Source: JAGVSR01 sp963778225 (lineage in GTDB: Bacteria > Pseudomonadota > Alphaproteobacteria > Rhizobiales > Hyphomicrobiaceae). From it: DNA of 64,000 nt. Below the pieces are notes generated by a model that was given only the letters and a program-made list of their open reading frames with translations, ran no database searches and was not told the origin of the DNA. Where the stretch lies: positions 186,001 through 250,000 of the forward strand of contig CAVZTR010000002.1 of NCBI GenBank assembly GCA_963778225.1, read 5' to 3'. A program made the translations under genes and the position numbers. This document shows positions 16,615 through 25,201 of this stretch, piece by piece (position 1 is the first letter of the stretch; each line of letters begins with the position of its first letter).

Positions 16615-19296
16615 ATGGCGGGCGTCAACGAGATCAGAACGGCGTTTCTCGACTACTTCAAGCGGAATGGCCACGAGGTCGTCGCGTCGTCACCGCTTGT
16701 GCCGCGCAATGATCCGACCCTCATGTTCACCAACGCCGGCATGGTGCAATTCAAGAACGTGTTTACGGGGCAGGAAACGCGGCCCTATTCGACGGCGGCG
16801 TCGTCGCAGAAATGTGTGCGGGCGGGCGGGAAGCACAACGACCTCGACAACGTTGGCTACACGGCGCGGCATCACACGTTCTTTGAGATGCTCGGGAATT
16901 TCTCGTTCGGGGACTACTTCAAAGAGCGCGCCATTGAACTCGCCTGGAACCTGATCACTAAGGATTATGGTCTCGACAAGTCGCGCCTGATGGTGACCGT
17001 CTATCACGACGATGAAGATGCATTTCGGATCTGGAAGAAGCTGACGGGCTTTCATGACTCCAGGATTGTGCGCATCGCGACCGCCGACAACTTCTGGGCC
17101 ATGGGAGACACCGGCCCGTGCGGTCCGTGTTCGGAAATTTTCTATGACCATGATCCGGACGGGAAGAAGGGCATCGCCGGAGGGCCGCCCGGTTCTGCGG
17201 ATGCGGATGGGGATCGCTTCATCGAAGTTTGGAACCTTGTGTTCATGCAATTCGAGCAGCGCGCGCCGGGCGATCGTGTGCCATTGCCCAAGCCGTCGAT
17301 CGACACCGGCATGGGGCTCGAGCGCATTTCCGCCGTGCTGCAAGGCGTGCACGACAACTACGATACGGATCTCTTCCGGGCTTTGATTGCGGCGTCTGTC
17401 GATGCGACCGGCGTGAAGCCTGAAGGCGAAGCGCGGTTCTCGCATCGCGTAATCGCCGATCACTTGCGCTCAACGAGCTTCCTCATTGCGGACGGTGTGC
17501 TGCCGTCGAACGAAGGGCGGGGCTATGTCCTTCGCCGCATCATGCGTCGTGCCATGCGTCATGCGCATCTTTTAGGTGCGAAAGATCCACTGATGTATCG
17601 GCTCGTGCCAGCACTCGTGCGTCAGATGAGCGATGCCTATCCGGAACTGTCGCGGGCGCAAGCGCTCATCACCGAAACGTTGAAGCTGGAAGAGACGCGT
17701 TTCCGCAAGACCCTTGAGAATGGCTTGAAGTTGCTTGGCGATGCGTCATCAAAACTGACGCAGGGAGCTGTTTTCCCAGGTGATGTCGCGTTCAAACTTT
17801 ACGACACGTTCGGCTTTCCGCTCGATCTCACCGAGGATGCTCTGAAGCCGCGCGGAATTACGGTGGATACCGCAACCTTCAACACGTCGATGGAGAAGCA
17901 GAAGGAGGATGCGCGCAAAGCCTGGAAGGGATCCGGCGAAGCGGCCACTGAGACCATCTGGTTTGAGATCAAAGAGAAGACCGGCGCCACGGAGTTCCTT
18001 GGCTACGACACCGAGACAGCAGAGGGCGTCGTGACGGCCATCGTGTCTGGCGGCCGGGAGGCGACATCGCTGAAGGCTGGTGACGAAGGCGCTCTGATCC
18101 TCAACCAAACGCCGTTCTATGGGGAGAGCGGTGGTCAAGTCGGTGATCGCGGCATGATCCGTGGGCCCAAGGGTGCGCTGTTCCGCGTGAGCGATACCCA
18201 GAAGAAATTCGGCGACCTTTTCATCCACATCGGCAAGGTCGAATCGGGATCGTTCAAGGCGGGTGATGCCGTCGAACTCGACGTCGATCATCAGCGCCGC
18301 ACGGCGACCCGCGCCAACCATTCCGCGACGCATTTGTTGCACGAGGCCTTGCGCCAAGTGCTCGGCGAACATGTGGCGCAGAAGGGCTCGCTCGTATCGC
18401 CCGATCGCCTGCGTTTCGATTTTGTGCATCAGAAGCCGATGAGCCCTGACGAAGTACGCCAGGTCGAAGCGCTCGCAAATGCGCTGATCCTGCAAAACTC
18501 GGCCGTTGAAACGCGCCTTATGGCGCTCGACGATGCCAAGGCATCAGGTGCGATGGCCCTGTTTGGTGAAAAGTACGGCGACGAAGTGCGCGTCGTGTCG
18601 ATGGGTGAGCCGGCACCTGGGGCAAATAAGGCTTGGTCGGTTGAACTGTGCGGCGGCACGCATGTGAAGCGGACCGGTGATATCGGCCTTGTGAAGATCG
18701 TCGGCGAAAGCGCCAGTTCGGCCGGTGTGCGCCGCATCGAGGCGCTGACGGCGGACGGCGCGCGCGGTTATCTGGCGGAAGCCGACGAGCGCTTGAAGGA
18801 GGCCGCAGCGATCCTGAAGACGCGTCCGGAGGATGTGGTCGAACGGCTGAAGGCCGTTGTCGAGGAGCGAAAAGCACTCGAAAAGCAGTTGGCTGACGCC
18901 AAAAAACAGATTGCGCTCGGGGGCGGCAGCGGCGGCGGAACGGGATCCGGCGCAACTCAAGTTGGGAAGATCGGCGACACCAATTTCTTCCGTTTATCGG
19001 TTGCCGGCGTGGATATGAAGGACTTGAAGGCGATGGCCGACGAGGGCCGCGCCAAGGTTGGGTCGGGTGTCGTTGCGATCGCCAACGCATCTGCCGACGG
19101 AAAGCTTGGCATCGTCGTGGCCGTCACACCAGATCTCACCGGCCGCTTCAACGCCGTGGACCTGGTCCGTGCCGCGTCGGAAAAATCCGGCGGGAAGGGC
19201 GGTGGCGGGCGTCCGGACATGGCGCAGGCCGGCGGGCCGGACGGTAGCAAGGCGGATGACGCTCTGGCGGCCATCGAAGCCATGATCGGGGCATAA
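16615..19296 (+). CDS. alaS: Alanyl-tRNA synthetase
   Basis: An 893-residue class II synthetase that charges tRNA-Ala and edits mischarged serine or glycine. The N-terminal catalytic domain is seen in TNAGMVQFKNVFTG and the GDTGPCGPCSEIF block. The editing domain shows HSATHLLHEAL (HxxxH zinc ligands) and CGGTHVKRTG. The C-terminal DHHA1-type region ends AEKSGGKGGGGRPDMAQAG. All expected parts are present at normal length. ATG 16615 (MAGVNEIRT) matches family starts; the frame extends to 16555 but those residues lack similarity. It lies 286 bases after recA, a common alphaproteobacterial order. Confidence 0.97.
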   Translation: MAGVNEIRTAFLDYFKRNGHEVVASSPLVPRNDPTLMFTNAGMVQFKNVFTGQETRPYSTAASSQKCVRAGGKHNDLDNVGYTARHHTFFEMLGNFSFGDYFKERAIELAWNLITKDYGLDKSRLMVTVYHDDEDAFRIWKKLTGFHDSRIVRIATADNFWAMGDTGPCGPCSEIFYDHDPDGKKGIAGGPPGSADADGDRFIEVWNLVFMQFEQRAPGDRVPLPKPSIDTGMGLERISAVLQGVHDNYDTDLFRALIAASVDATGVKPEGEARFSHRVIADHLRSTSFLIADGVLPSNEGRGYVLRRIMRRAMRHAHLLGAKDPLMYRLVPALVRQMSDAYPELSRAQALITETLKLEETRFRKTLENGLKLLGDASSKLTQGAVFPGDVAFKLYDTFGFPLDLTEDALKPRGITVDTATFNTSMEKQKEDARKAWKGSGEAATETIWFEIKEKTGATEFLGYDTETAEGVVTAIVSGGREATSLKAGDEGALILNQTPFYGESGGQVGDRGMIRGPKGALFRVSDTQKKFGDLFIHIGKVESGSFKAGDAVELDVDHQRRTATRANHSATHLLHEALRQVLGEHVAQKGSLVSPDRLRFDFVHQKPMSPDEVRQVEALANALILQNSAVETRLMALDDAKASGAMALFGEKYGDEVRVVSMGEPAPGANKAWSVELCGGTHVKRTGDIGLVKIVGESASSAGVRRIEALTADGARGYLAEADERLKEAAAILKTRPEDVVERLKAVVEERKALEKQLADAKKQIALGGGSGGGTGSGATQVGKIGDTNFFRLSVAGVDMKDLKAMADEGRAKVGSGVVAIANASADGKLGIVVAVTPDLTGRFNAVDLVRAASEKSGGKGGGGRPDMAQAGGPDGSKADDALAAIEAMIGA

Positions 19297-19372
19297 GATT
19301 GCCGCGTAATGTGTCTAAGTGCATGGCCTTCGATGCCACAATGATAAAATATGATCTGGGAGTGAGCCTGTG

Positions 19373-19732
19373 ATGAGCCTGATCGGAAGACTGTTCGCCG
19401 TTGGCAGTGTCCTTCTGTCCGCGGTGCCGGCGCACGCTGAGCAGCCCGACACCATCTGCGGTTCGAAGCCCGACATGGTGGGCATTATGCTGCGCATGTA
19501 CGAAGACGGCGTGGAGAAGGTCGCCGGGGACAACAAGATGTTCGTCAAGCGCGACAGCCGCGACGGGTCTCTTTGGGTCATCGCCTTGCCGAACACAACC
19601 GCACATCCGGCTGTCGCCTGCCGCAGCAAGACCAAAGAGTTCTCGATACTGTGCAGCTCCGGGGAAAAGGCATGCGCCTCGTTCCGGGATCAGGCGACCC
19701 AGCGTCTCGACAAAGTCGAAGCGGGCGGTTGA
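19373..19732 (+). CDS. Small secreted protein with four cysteines, unknown function
   Basis: A 119-residue protein with a clear signal peptide (RLFAVGSVLLSAVPAHA, cut near residue 22) followed by a short periplasmic domain. Cysteines occur in DTICGSKPD, AVACRSKTK, ILCSSGEKAC, consistent with two disulfides. GGGAG about ten bases before ATG 19373 supports this start over a GTG three bases earlier. No family is recognised. It sits between alaS and a Kef-type antiporter on the same strand. Confidence 0.65.
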   Translation: MSLIGRLFAVGSVLLSAVPAHAEQPDTICGSKPDMVGIMLRMYEDGVEKVAGDNKMFVKRDSRDGSLWVIALPNTTAHPAVACRSKTKEFSILCSSGEKACASFRDQATQRLDKVEAGG

Positions 19733-19810
19733 TGGGGCCAGCATAGCCGGCTGCAGCATTTCGCGCCGTATCGCGGCTTGCACTTCCCATTCCGGGGCCC
19801 GACAGTGGTA

Positions 19811-19834
19811 TCGCTTAAGTCGTCGATTTAAGTG
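19811..19834. repeat. Imperfect palindrome in the antiporter 5' region
   Basis: CGCTTAAGTCG is followed after no spacer by a near inverse copy (TCGATTTAAGTG), with 9 of 11 positions matching. It ends 15 bases before the antiporter ATG, overlapping where an operator or leader hairpin would act. The TTAA elements are spaced by nine, not seven, so it does not fit a CtrA site. Confidence 0.35.
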
Positions 19835-19849
19835 ATGCCGGAGCGGTGA

Positions 19850-21652
19850 ATGTCGGGAGCGCAGGACATTGGGGCCTACAAGGATGGCATCGTCATCCTC
19901 GCCACGGCGGCCGTTGCGGTTCCGTTGCTACAGCGTCTGCGCATCAGCCCGGTGCTCGGCTATCTTCTGACGGGCATGCTGCTCGGCCCGCATATGATCG
20001 GCGCGCTCACGCGCTTCATGCCGGCGGCCGAGTGGTTCACGATTTCCAATCCCGACAACCTTGCACTCGTCGGTGAGTTGGGGGTCGCGTTCCTTCTCTT
20101 CATCATCGGACTCGAACTGGCGCCGCAACGATTGTGGATCATGCGGCGACTGGTCTTCGGGATGGGATCGCTGCAGATTGTTGTCAGTGCGGTCGCTATT
20201 GCCACCATCGCAGCCCTGCTCGGCCAGGAGCCGGCAGCAGCCCTCATCATCGGATCGTCTCTGGCGCTTTCTTCGACGGCGATCGTGGTTGAACTGCTGT
20301 CGCAGCAGAACCGCCTGTCGCTTGGGACGGGACGTACGAGTTTTTCCATCCTGCTGATGCAGGATCTCGCCGTCATCCCGCTGTTGATGCTGGTTCCTGC
20401 TCTGGCGCCGGGAAACAGCGAATCTCTTGTCACGGGCATCGCGATGGCGCTCGGGCAGGCCTGTCTCGCGGTGGGGCTGATCGTTGTCGTCGGGTATCTG
20501 GTGCTGCGGCCGCTGTTTCGATTGGTCGCCCACACGGAAAGCAGCGATTTGTTCGTCGCTGCTGTTCTGTTGGTGGCGGCTGGAAGCGGGATCATGACGG
20601 CAGCGGCGGGGCTGTCGATGGCATTGGGCGCGTTCGTCGCCGGCCTGCTGCTTGCGGAAACGGAATTTCGACGAGCGATAGAGGCGACGATCGAGCCGGT
20701 GAAAGGGCTGCTACTCGGCTGCTTCTTTTTCACAGTCGGTGCCGGGCTCGACCTCAGCGTCATCGCGGATAATCCCGGCAAGGTCTTGCTGGGCGTGGTG
20801 GTGTTTCTCGCCATCAAATCGGCCATCGTGGGCGGTCTCGTGAAGCTGTTCGGATTTAGCACGGCGGTAGCCGGGCGGACGGCGGCGCTGCTTGGACCGG
20901 GTGGTGAGTTCGCGTTTATCGTGCTTGGGCTGGCCCTCACTGCCAAGATCATAACGCCGGATGTTGCAGCATACGTGCTGGCCTTGACGTCGCTCTCGAT
21001 GGCGCTGATCCCGCTCCTCGACAAAGCCGCACAAGCTCTGTTCCCCATTCCGGTTTCGGTTCCCTCGGACCCGGCGTTGAAGGAGCTGCCGGGTAGCGAG
21101 GAGGCTGTGACCGCTATCGTCATCGGGTTTGGTCGCGTGGGTGCGCTCGTGGCCGACATGCTGAACGTGCACAACGTCAGCCACATCATCACAGAGAAAA
21201 GACCCGATCTCGTTTCCAGCGGGCGGGCGGAGAAGCGGCCCATCTATTACGGCGATGCACTCAACACGAGCTTCTTGCAGCACTGCGGACTGATGCGTTC
21301 GAAGGCTGTGATCATCACCATCCACGACTGGGAAGCGACGGACAATATCGTGAAGACCGTGCGGGCGCTCAGCCCTCAGATCACGATCGTCGCCCGTGCC
21401 CGCGACGCAGATCATGCGCGCTATCTCTACGAGCTCGGTGTGTCGGACGCAGTGCCTGAAACGATCGAAGCCAGTTTGCAATTGTCGGAGGCCGCGCTCG
21501 TCGACCTTGGCGTGCCTACGGGGCCGGTGATTGCGTCGATCCATGAGAAACGCGACGAGTTCCGGGCCGCGTTGCAATCGGCGGCCGGCAAGGCTGGGCG
21601 AAAGACCACGCATGCCGTCCGATCCAAGGCGCGCGATCGCGCCGGGGCCTGA
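19850..21652 (+). CDS. Kef-type cation:proton antiporter with RCK (TrkA-N) domain
   Basis: A 600-residue CPA2-family antiporter. The first ~390 residues hold about a dozen hydrophobic helices (VLGYLLTGMLLGPHMIG, ELGVAFLLFIIGLELAP). The C-terminal part is a TrkA-N/RCK nucleotide-binding domain with a GxGxxG-type loop (VIGFGRVGALVADML) and an acidic residue at the end of the second strand (IITEKRPDL). Proteins of this build exchange K+ or Na+ for H+, and KefB/KefC protect against electrophiles when glutathione adducts bind. No KefF/KefG ancillary gene is adjacent. GGAG six bases upstream supports ATG 19850. Confidence 0.9.
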   Translation: MSGAQDIGAYKDGIVILATAAVAVPLLQRLRISPVLGYLLTGMLLGPHMIGALTRFMPAAEWFTISNPDNLALVGELGVAFLLFIIGLELAPQRLWIMRRLVFGMGSLQIVVSAVAIATIAALLGQEPAAALIIGSSLALSSTAIVVELLSQQNRLSLGTGRTSFSILLMQDLAVIPLLMLVPALAPGNSESLVTGIAMALGQACLAVGLIVVVGYLVLRPLFRLVAHTESSDLFVAAVLLVAAGSGIMTAAAGLSMALGAFVAGLLLAETEFRRAIEATIEPVKGLLLGCFFFTVGAGLDLSVIADNPGKVLLGVVVFLAIKSAIVGGLVKLFGFSTAVAGRTAALLGPGGEFAFIVLGLALTAKIITPDVAAYVLALTSLSMALIPLLDKAAQALFPIPVSVPSDPALKELPGSEEAVTAIVIGFGRVGALVADMLNVHNVSHIITEKRPDLVSSGRAEKRPIYYGDALNTSFLQHCGLMRSKAVIITIHDWEATDNIVKTVRALSPQITIVARARDADHARYLYELGVSDAVPETIEASLQLSEAALVDLGVPTGPVIASIHEKRDEFRAALQSAAGKAGRKTTHAVRSKARDRAGA

Positions 21653-21670
21653 TGCGCGCGTCGGACGGCC

Positions 21671-22435
21671 CTATTCTGTCACCCTCGACCAGTCGATGAT
21701 GTCGAAGTCGGCGATGAGGGCTGCGAGTTTTCCATCTGCGTCGATACCGGCATAGACGGAGTACACGCCTTCGCCCCAGCCTGGATCGAACGCGACGACG
21801 TTGGCCGGGCCAATATCGACGGCAAGCCGGAAGGCGCCCGCTGCGCCCTTGGCGCGGATCCCTGCGTTCTGGCCGTTTTCAAGCCAGCTGTCGAAGAAGG
21901 TTTCATCTGCCTTCACGGCCTCGGACGTGGCGCGGCCCGCATCCTGATCGAAGAACGCGGCGACGCCGCTGTCGACACTGAGACCCCAGGTCGCTTCGGG
22001 GTTTTCCGCGTCGCGCTTCATGTCTTCAGGTTTGGCCATCTCCCAGCGCACCACGGGCCGGTCGCTGATATCAACGCGCGCGAATGCGATCCGGCCGCGG
22101 CCCATCGTGCCTTGGAGAATGGCGAGGTTGACGGGGTATTCGCCTTTCGGAACATCGAGGGCGAGTGGCTGCTGATCGGTGCTGACGAAGGGATCGGCGG
22201 CGATAACTTTGCCGGAGGTGACCTTCAGCTTCGCGAGTTCGGTGGTGCGAAAGTAGATCTTTACCGGGCGCGGCTTTTCACCGGGAAGACTGTCGTCTGC
22301 GGTGGCGACGAAGTCTGGTGAGAAGACACGCGTGAAGAAGGCAGAGTGCAGGGGTTCTTGGGCGCGAAGCGGAGCCGCGCCCAGCGCCGTCGCGACAAAG
22401 ATGGCAGCCATGAGTGTTGGGATGAATGTGCGCAT
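21671..22435 (-). CDS. Secreted DUF4241-like protein
   Basis: A 254-residue protein with a signal peptide (TLMAAIFVATALGAAPLRA). The C-terminal stretch VVAFDPGWGEGVYSVYAGID with LAALIADFDIID matches the DUF4241 signature as recalled, a domain without a defined biochemical role. An acidic, lysine-bearing middle part (VTSGKVIAADPFV, FARVDISDRPVVRWEM) completes the fold. It is convergent with the antiporter gene (18 bases between stops). Export suggests a periplasmic role; nothing more specific can be said. Confidence 0.7.
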   Translation of the reverse strand: MRTFIPTLMAAIFVATALGAAPLRAQEPLHSAFFTRVFSPDFVATADDSLPGEKPRPVKIYFRTTELAKLKVTSGKVIAADPFVSTDQQPLALDVPKGEYPVNLAILQGTMGRGRIAFARVDISDRPVVRWEMAKPEDMKRDAENPEATWGLSVDSGVAAFFDQDAGRATSEAVKADETFFDSWLENGQNAGIRAKGAAGAFRLAVDIGPANVVAFDPGWGEGVYSVYAGIDADGKLAALIADFDIIDWSRVTE

Positions 22436-22559
22436 GGGAAGCTGATGGTGATTGCGATTGCTGTCTCACCTAGCACGGCGCAGGCGCGCATTCATGGAGA
22501 GCCGCCCGACAGCGTCAATTCGGCGACAACAACCGTGGTTGTGCAACTTTAGTCAAGTT

Positions 22560-22985
22560 TCAGTCAGTGGCGGAGGGTAGGTCGGACGCGACGCCCAGGC
22601 GCTCGAGACCTTCCACGAGCATCGTGCCCAAGAGCGGCTGCCCCATGAGATAGACGGGGGTCGGCACCTCACGGCGTTCCAACGCCTCCCCGATCGCCTC
22701 CTCCCACTCTTCCGGCTCGAAGTCGCCGCGGCCGATCCAGAAGAGAGCCACGAGTTCGGCCTGCTGGCGATCGTCGAGGCCGGCGATCTCCTTGGCAATC
22801 TCCTGGCGGCTGAGATCGCCGGGGGTCTCTTGCAACGCGTCGATCATGTCGTCGTCGGTCGCGTTCGACCCGCTGTCAGGATCGGTGACCGCTTCGCGCC
22901 CCTGCACGCCGCTCGCCTTGAACGCCAGCCGTTCGACGTATTCGACGGGGATGGACAGGTCAGGGATGATCTGAGGCTCGGCCAT
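22560..22985 (-). CDS. DUF3775-like protein
   Basis: A 141-residue acidic, soluble protein. The blocks LALFWIGRGDFEPEEW (as ELVALFWIGRGDFEPEEW) and IPVEYVERLAFKA match the DUF3775 family as recalled, small alphaproteobacterial proteins of unknown function. There is no signal peptide or membrane segment. It lies between a secreted DUF4241-like gene and a cytochrome gene, all on the minus strand but with gaps of 80-125 bases, so separate promoters are possible. Confidence 0.7.
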   Translation of the reverse strand: MAEPQIIPDLSIPVEYVERLAFKASGVQGREAVTDPDSGSNATDDDMIDALQETPGDLSRQEIAKEIAGLDDRQQAELVALFWIGRGDFEPEEWEEAIGEALERREVPTPVYLMGQPLLGTMLVEGLERLGVASDLPSATD

Positions 22986-23071
22986 ACGACTGCAACGCCG
23001 GGCGATGCTGCAGGTTCCGTTTGGCCTCGCACTGGAACGGTCCTGCGGGCCGATGGGGTCCCGGTTACGGC

Positions 23072-23551
23072 TTACTTTGGCGCGAAGCCAGGTTGCAGGG
23101 AGCGGATGTAGGAGACGATCTTCCAGAGGTCCTGTTCGTCGGAGATGGCCTGGCCAAACGCCGGCATGGGGCCTGCGTGTTTTTCTTTGTCGCCGCGGCT
23201 GTAGCCTGCTTTGGCGATACCTTCGCTCCCGAGTGCGACGAGGCGGAAGAGCGTGTCGTCATCGCCGCCGTAGATCCAATTTTCGTTGATGAGCGACGGG
23301 CAATGGATGCCGCCTCCGTTGCCGCCGTGACAGGCCCCGCACGTCTTCGTCTGATAGAGCTCTTTGCCTTCGGCGATGATCTCCGGTGTGATCGTCAGCG
23401 GATTTTCGAGTTTGCCCTTTTCTGTCGCCACCACGCGCTCGAGGGATGTCTTTCTTTCGGCATCGGCGGCATGAAGGGGCGAGTGAATGGGCAGTGTAAG
23501 AAGCGCCAAAGCGCTCAGAATGTAGACCTTGATGGTCGTGCTCATTTTCAT
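23072..23551 (-). CDS. Periplasmic c-type cytochrome
   Basis: A 159-residue class I cytochrome c. A signal peptide (KVYILSALALLTLPIHSPLHA) is followed by the haem-binding motif CGACHGG and a probable axial methionine in HAGPMPAFGQAI, then the C-terminal helix WKIVSYIRSLQPG. It lies 83 bases downstream of a PQQ-type sugar dehydrogenase on the same strand and is likely its electron acceptor, passing electrons to the respiratory chain; that pairing is inference. ATG 23551 and 23545 are both possible, and neither has a clear ribosome site. Confidence 0.88.
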   Translation of the reverse strand: MKMSTTIKVYILSALALLTLPIHSPLHAADAERKTSLERVVATEKGKLENPLTITPEIIAEGKELYQTKTCGACHGGNGGGIHCPSLINENWIYGGDDDTLFRLVALGSEGIAKAGYSRGDKEKHAGPMPAFGQAISDEQDLWKIVSYIRSLQPGFAPK

Positions 23552-23592
23552 GTTTAAGGAGGGCCTGCTGTCAATTTGCTGACGGTCGTGGA

Positions 23593-23628
23593 GCGCAGCC
23601 GCACTGCAGGGAAGCAGTGCGGCTGCGC
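23593..23628. repeat. 15-bp perfect hairpin between sugar dehydrogenase and cytochrome genes
   Basis: GCGCAGCCGCACTGC and GCAGTGCGGCTGCGC are exact inverse complements around AGGGAA. It lies 6 bases past the sugar dehydrogenase stop on the minus strand. There is no T tract, so it looks more like a 3'-end stabiliser or processing hairpin than a terminator, which would allow differential expression of the two genes. Confidence 0.6.
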
Positions 23629-23634
23629 GAAGTG

Positions 23635-24915
23635 TCAGTTCGGCTTCAGCGAGATGATGCTGCCCTCGTCCGTTGCGACATAGAGATTGCCGTCCGATCC
23701 TTGCACCATGGAACGGAAACGGCCTGCGGGCATCGGCAGGTTCGCCATGGTGCGGGTCGCGGAGGAGCCGTCATCGGCGATAGCGAGCACGTCGATCCTG
23801 TTGCCGACGGGCGTACCGTGCACGCCGATTCCGGCGAGGCCGACGACCATACGGCCGTCCCATGATTTCCACTGCTTGCCGCTCAGGAACGTCGCTCCAA
23901 ACGTACCTTGCGAAAGACCGTCGTTGTTCCACGCCGGCTTCATGGCGTTCGGATACGTTTTCGTATCCGTCATCGGCATGAACGCCGCTCTCTCTTTTGG
24001 ATCGACGGCGCCCATCTGGTTGGGTGAGTAGCCGCAGTACTTGTCGGGACAATCGCCGCGGCCTGCCATGTTGGGACGCGGATCCCAACCGGCGTTGCCG
24101 CCATTCACGAGTGCGGTGATTTCGTCGGAGTGCCACGGGCCATTCTCAGCCGTGTAGGGCTGGTTGGTAGCGGGCCGGAATGTGATCCCCTGTGGGTTGC
24201 GATGGCCGTACGTATAGATGCGCTTGTCGAAGCCCTCAGGCGCCTTGTTGTCGGGGGCAGCCTTTCCATCGCGATCTATGCGCAGCACCTTGCCGCCGAC
24301 TTTCGTCGGCGATTGCGGCACCTCGCCATTGTGCGTGTCACCGGTCGTTACGTAGAGGAATCCGTCGCCGGGGTTGAAACGCAGACGGCCGCCGTTGTGT
24401 GCGCCGGGGCCGCCGAACGGATGATCGCTTGCTTTCGGCTTGTAGGGTATGTCGGCGACGATATCCGTCCGATCCGACACTTTGCCGAAGTCGTCGCTGA
24501 CTTTCAGACGCAGCACGCGATTGGTGCCGGGTTCGGTCATCGACGACGTGGAATACACGTAGATCAAGCGGTTTTTGGCAAAGTCCGGGTCAGCCGTCAC
24601 ACCTTGCATTCCCGCCTGGCCCTCGCAGAACAGGTCGGCAGCGGTATCGGCGTAACCCTTGCTGTCTTTCATTCCGAGAAGCGGATTGACTTTGCCATCC
24701 GCTGTCCGCACCGAGAGGCCTTTGCACTTCTCAGTGAAGAACATGGTGCCATCCGGCAGAAACGCCATGTCCCATGGACTGTCTAATTTGGACAACACGA
24801 CGGTGTGCGTGAGGACTGGAACGTCCGCCGATGTCTCGGCAGCAGCGGTGTGCGCGAAAGAGATCGTTCCAATCAGTGCGCAGGGCAACAACAAGCAACG
24901 ACGGCTTACGTTCAT
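23635..24915 (-). CDS. PQQ-dependent sugar dehydrogenase family protein (soluble, periplasmic)
   Basis: A 426-residue six-bladed beta-propeller of the soluble aldose/glucose dehydrogenase family (GSDH). A signal peptide (LLLPCALIGTISFAHTAAA) targets the periplasm. Characteristic blocks are LDSPWDMAFLPDGTMFFTEK, GGKVLRIDRDG, YGHRNPQGITF and ENGPWHSDEI. Such enzymes oxidise sugars with pyrroloquinoline quinone and pass electrons to cytochrome c, and a c-type cytochrome gene follows directly. A His in the HNGG loop (GAHNGGRLRF) fits the catalytic base position. No PQQ synthesis genes are in the window. A second, divergent paralogue lies at 38890-40107. Confidence 0.88.
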   Translation of the reverse strand: MNVSRRCLLLPCALIGTISFAHTAAAETSADVPVLTHTVVLSKLDSPWDMAFLPDGTMFFTEKCKGLSVRTADGKVNPLLGMKDSKGYADTAADLFCEGQAGMQGVTADPDFAKNRLIYVYSTSSMTEPGTNRVLRLKVSDDFGKVSDRTDIVADIPYKPKASDHPFGGPGAHNGGRLRFNPGDGFLYVTTGDTHNGEVPQSPTKVGGKVLRIDRDGKAAPDNKAPEGFDKRIYTYGHRNPQGITFRPATNQPYTAENGPWHSDEITALVNGGNAGWDPRPNMAGRGDCPDKYCGYSPNQMGAVDPKERAAFMPMTDTKTYPNAMKPAWNNDGLSQGTFGATFLSGKQWKSWDGRMVVGLAGIGVHGTPVGNRIDVLAIADDGSSATRTMANLPMPAGRFRSMVQGSDGNLYVATDEGSIISLKPN

Positions 24916-25201
24916 GTGCGTTTCCCATTTGAGCGCAGCTCAGCGTTTGTCGCTGCGTACGCGCCGCGACACTGAACTGTCCTTCTATTTTTTAATGGCT
25001 AGAATTTACGCGCGTGATCGTCACCGCGCGCGATGTCCTCTAGACCGGCGGGACATTCGTATGTCGCGGCCTGCAGGGTCTATGGGTGGAATTCCTGCGC
25101 TAGGTCAAAACTCGACTATCGGCGTCAAATTAAATGTGATCGGTCTGTGTGCTCGATCGTGTGATCTCTTTTCAGATCTTGGCGCAATGAGCCGAATTCA
25201 A

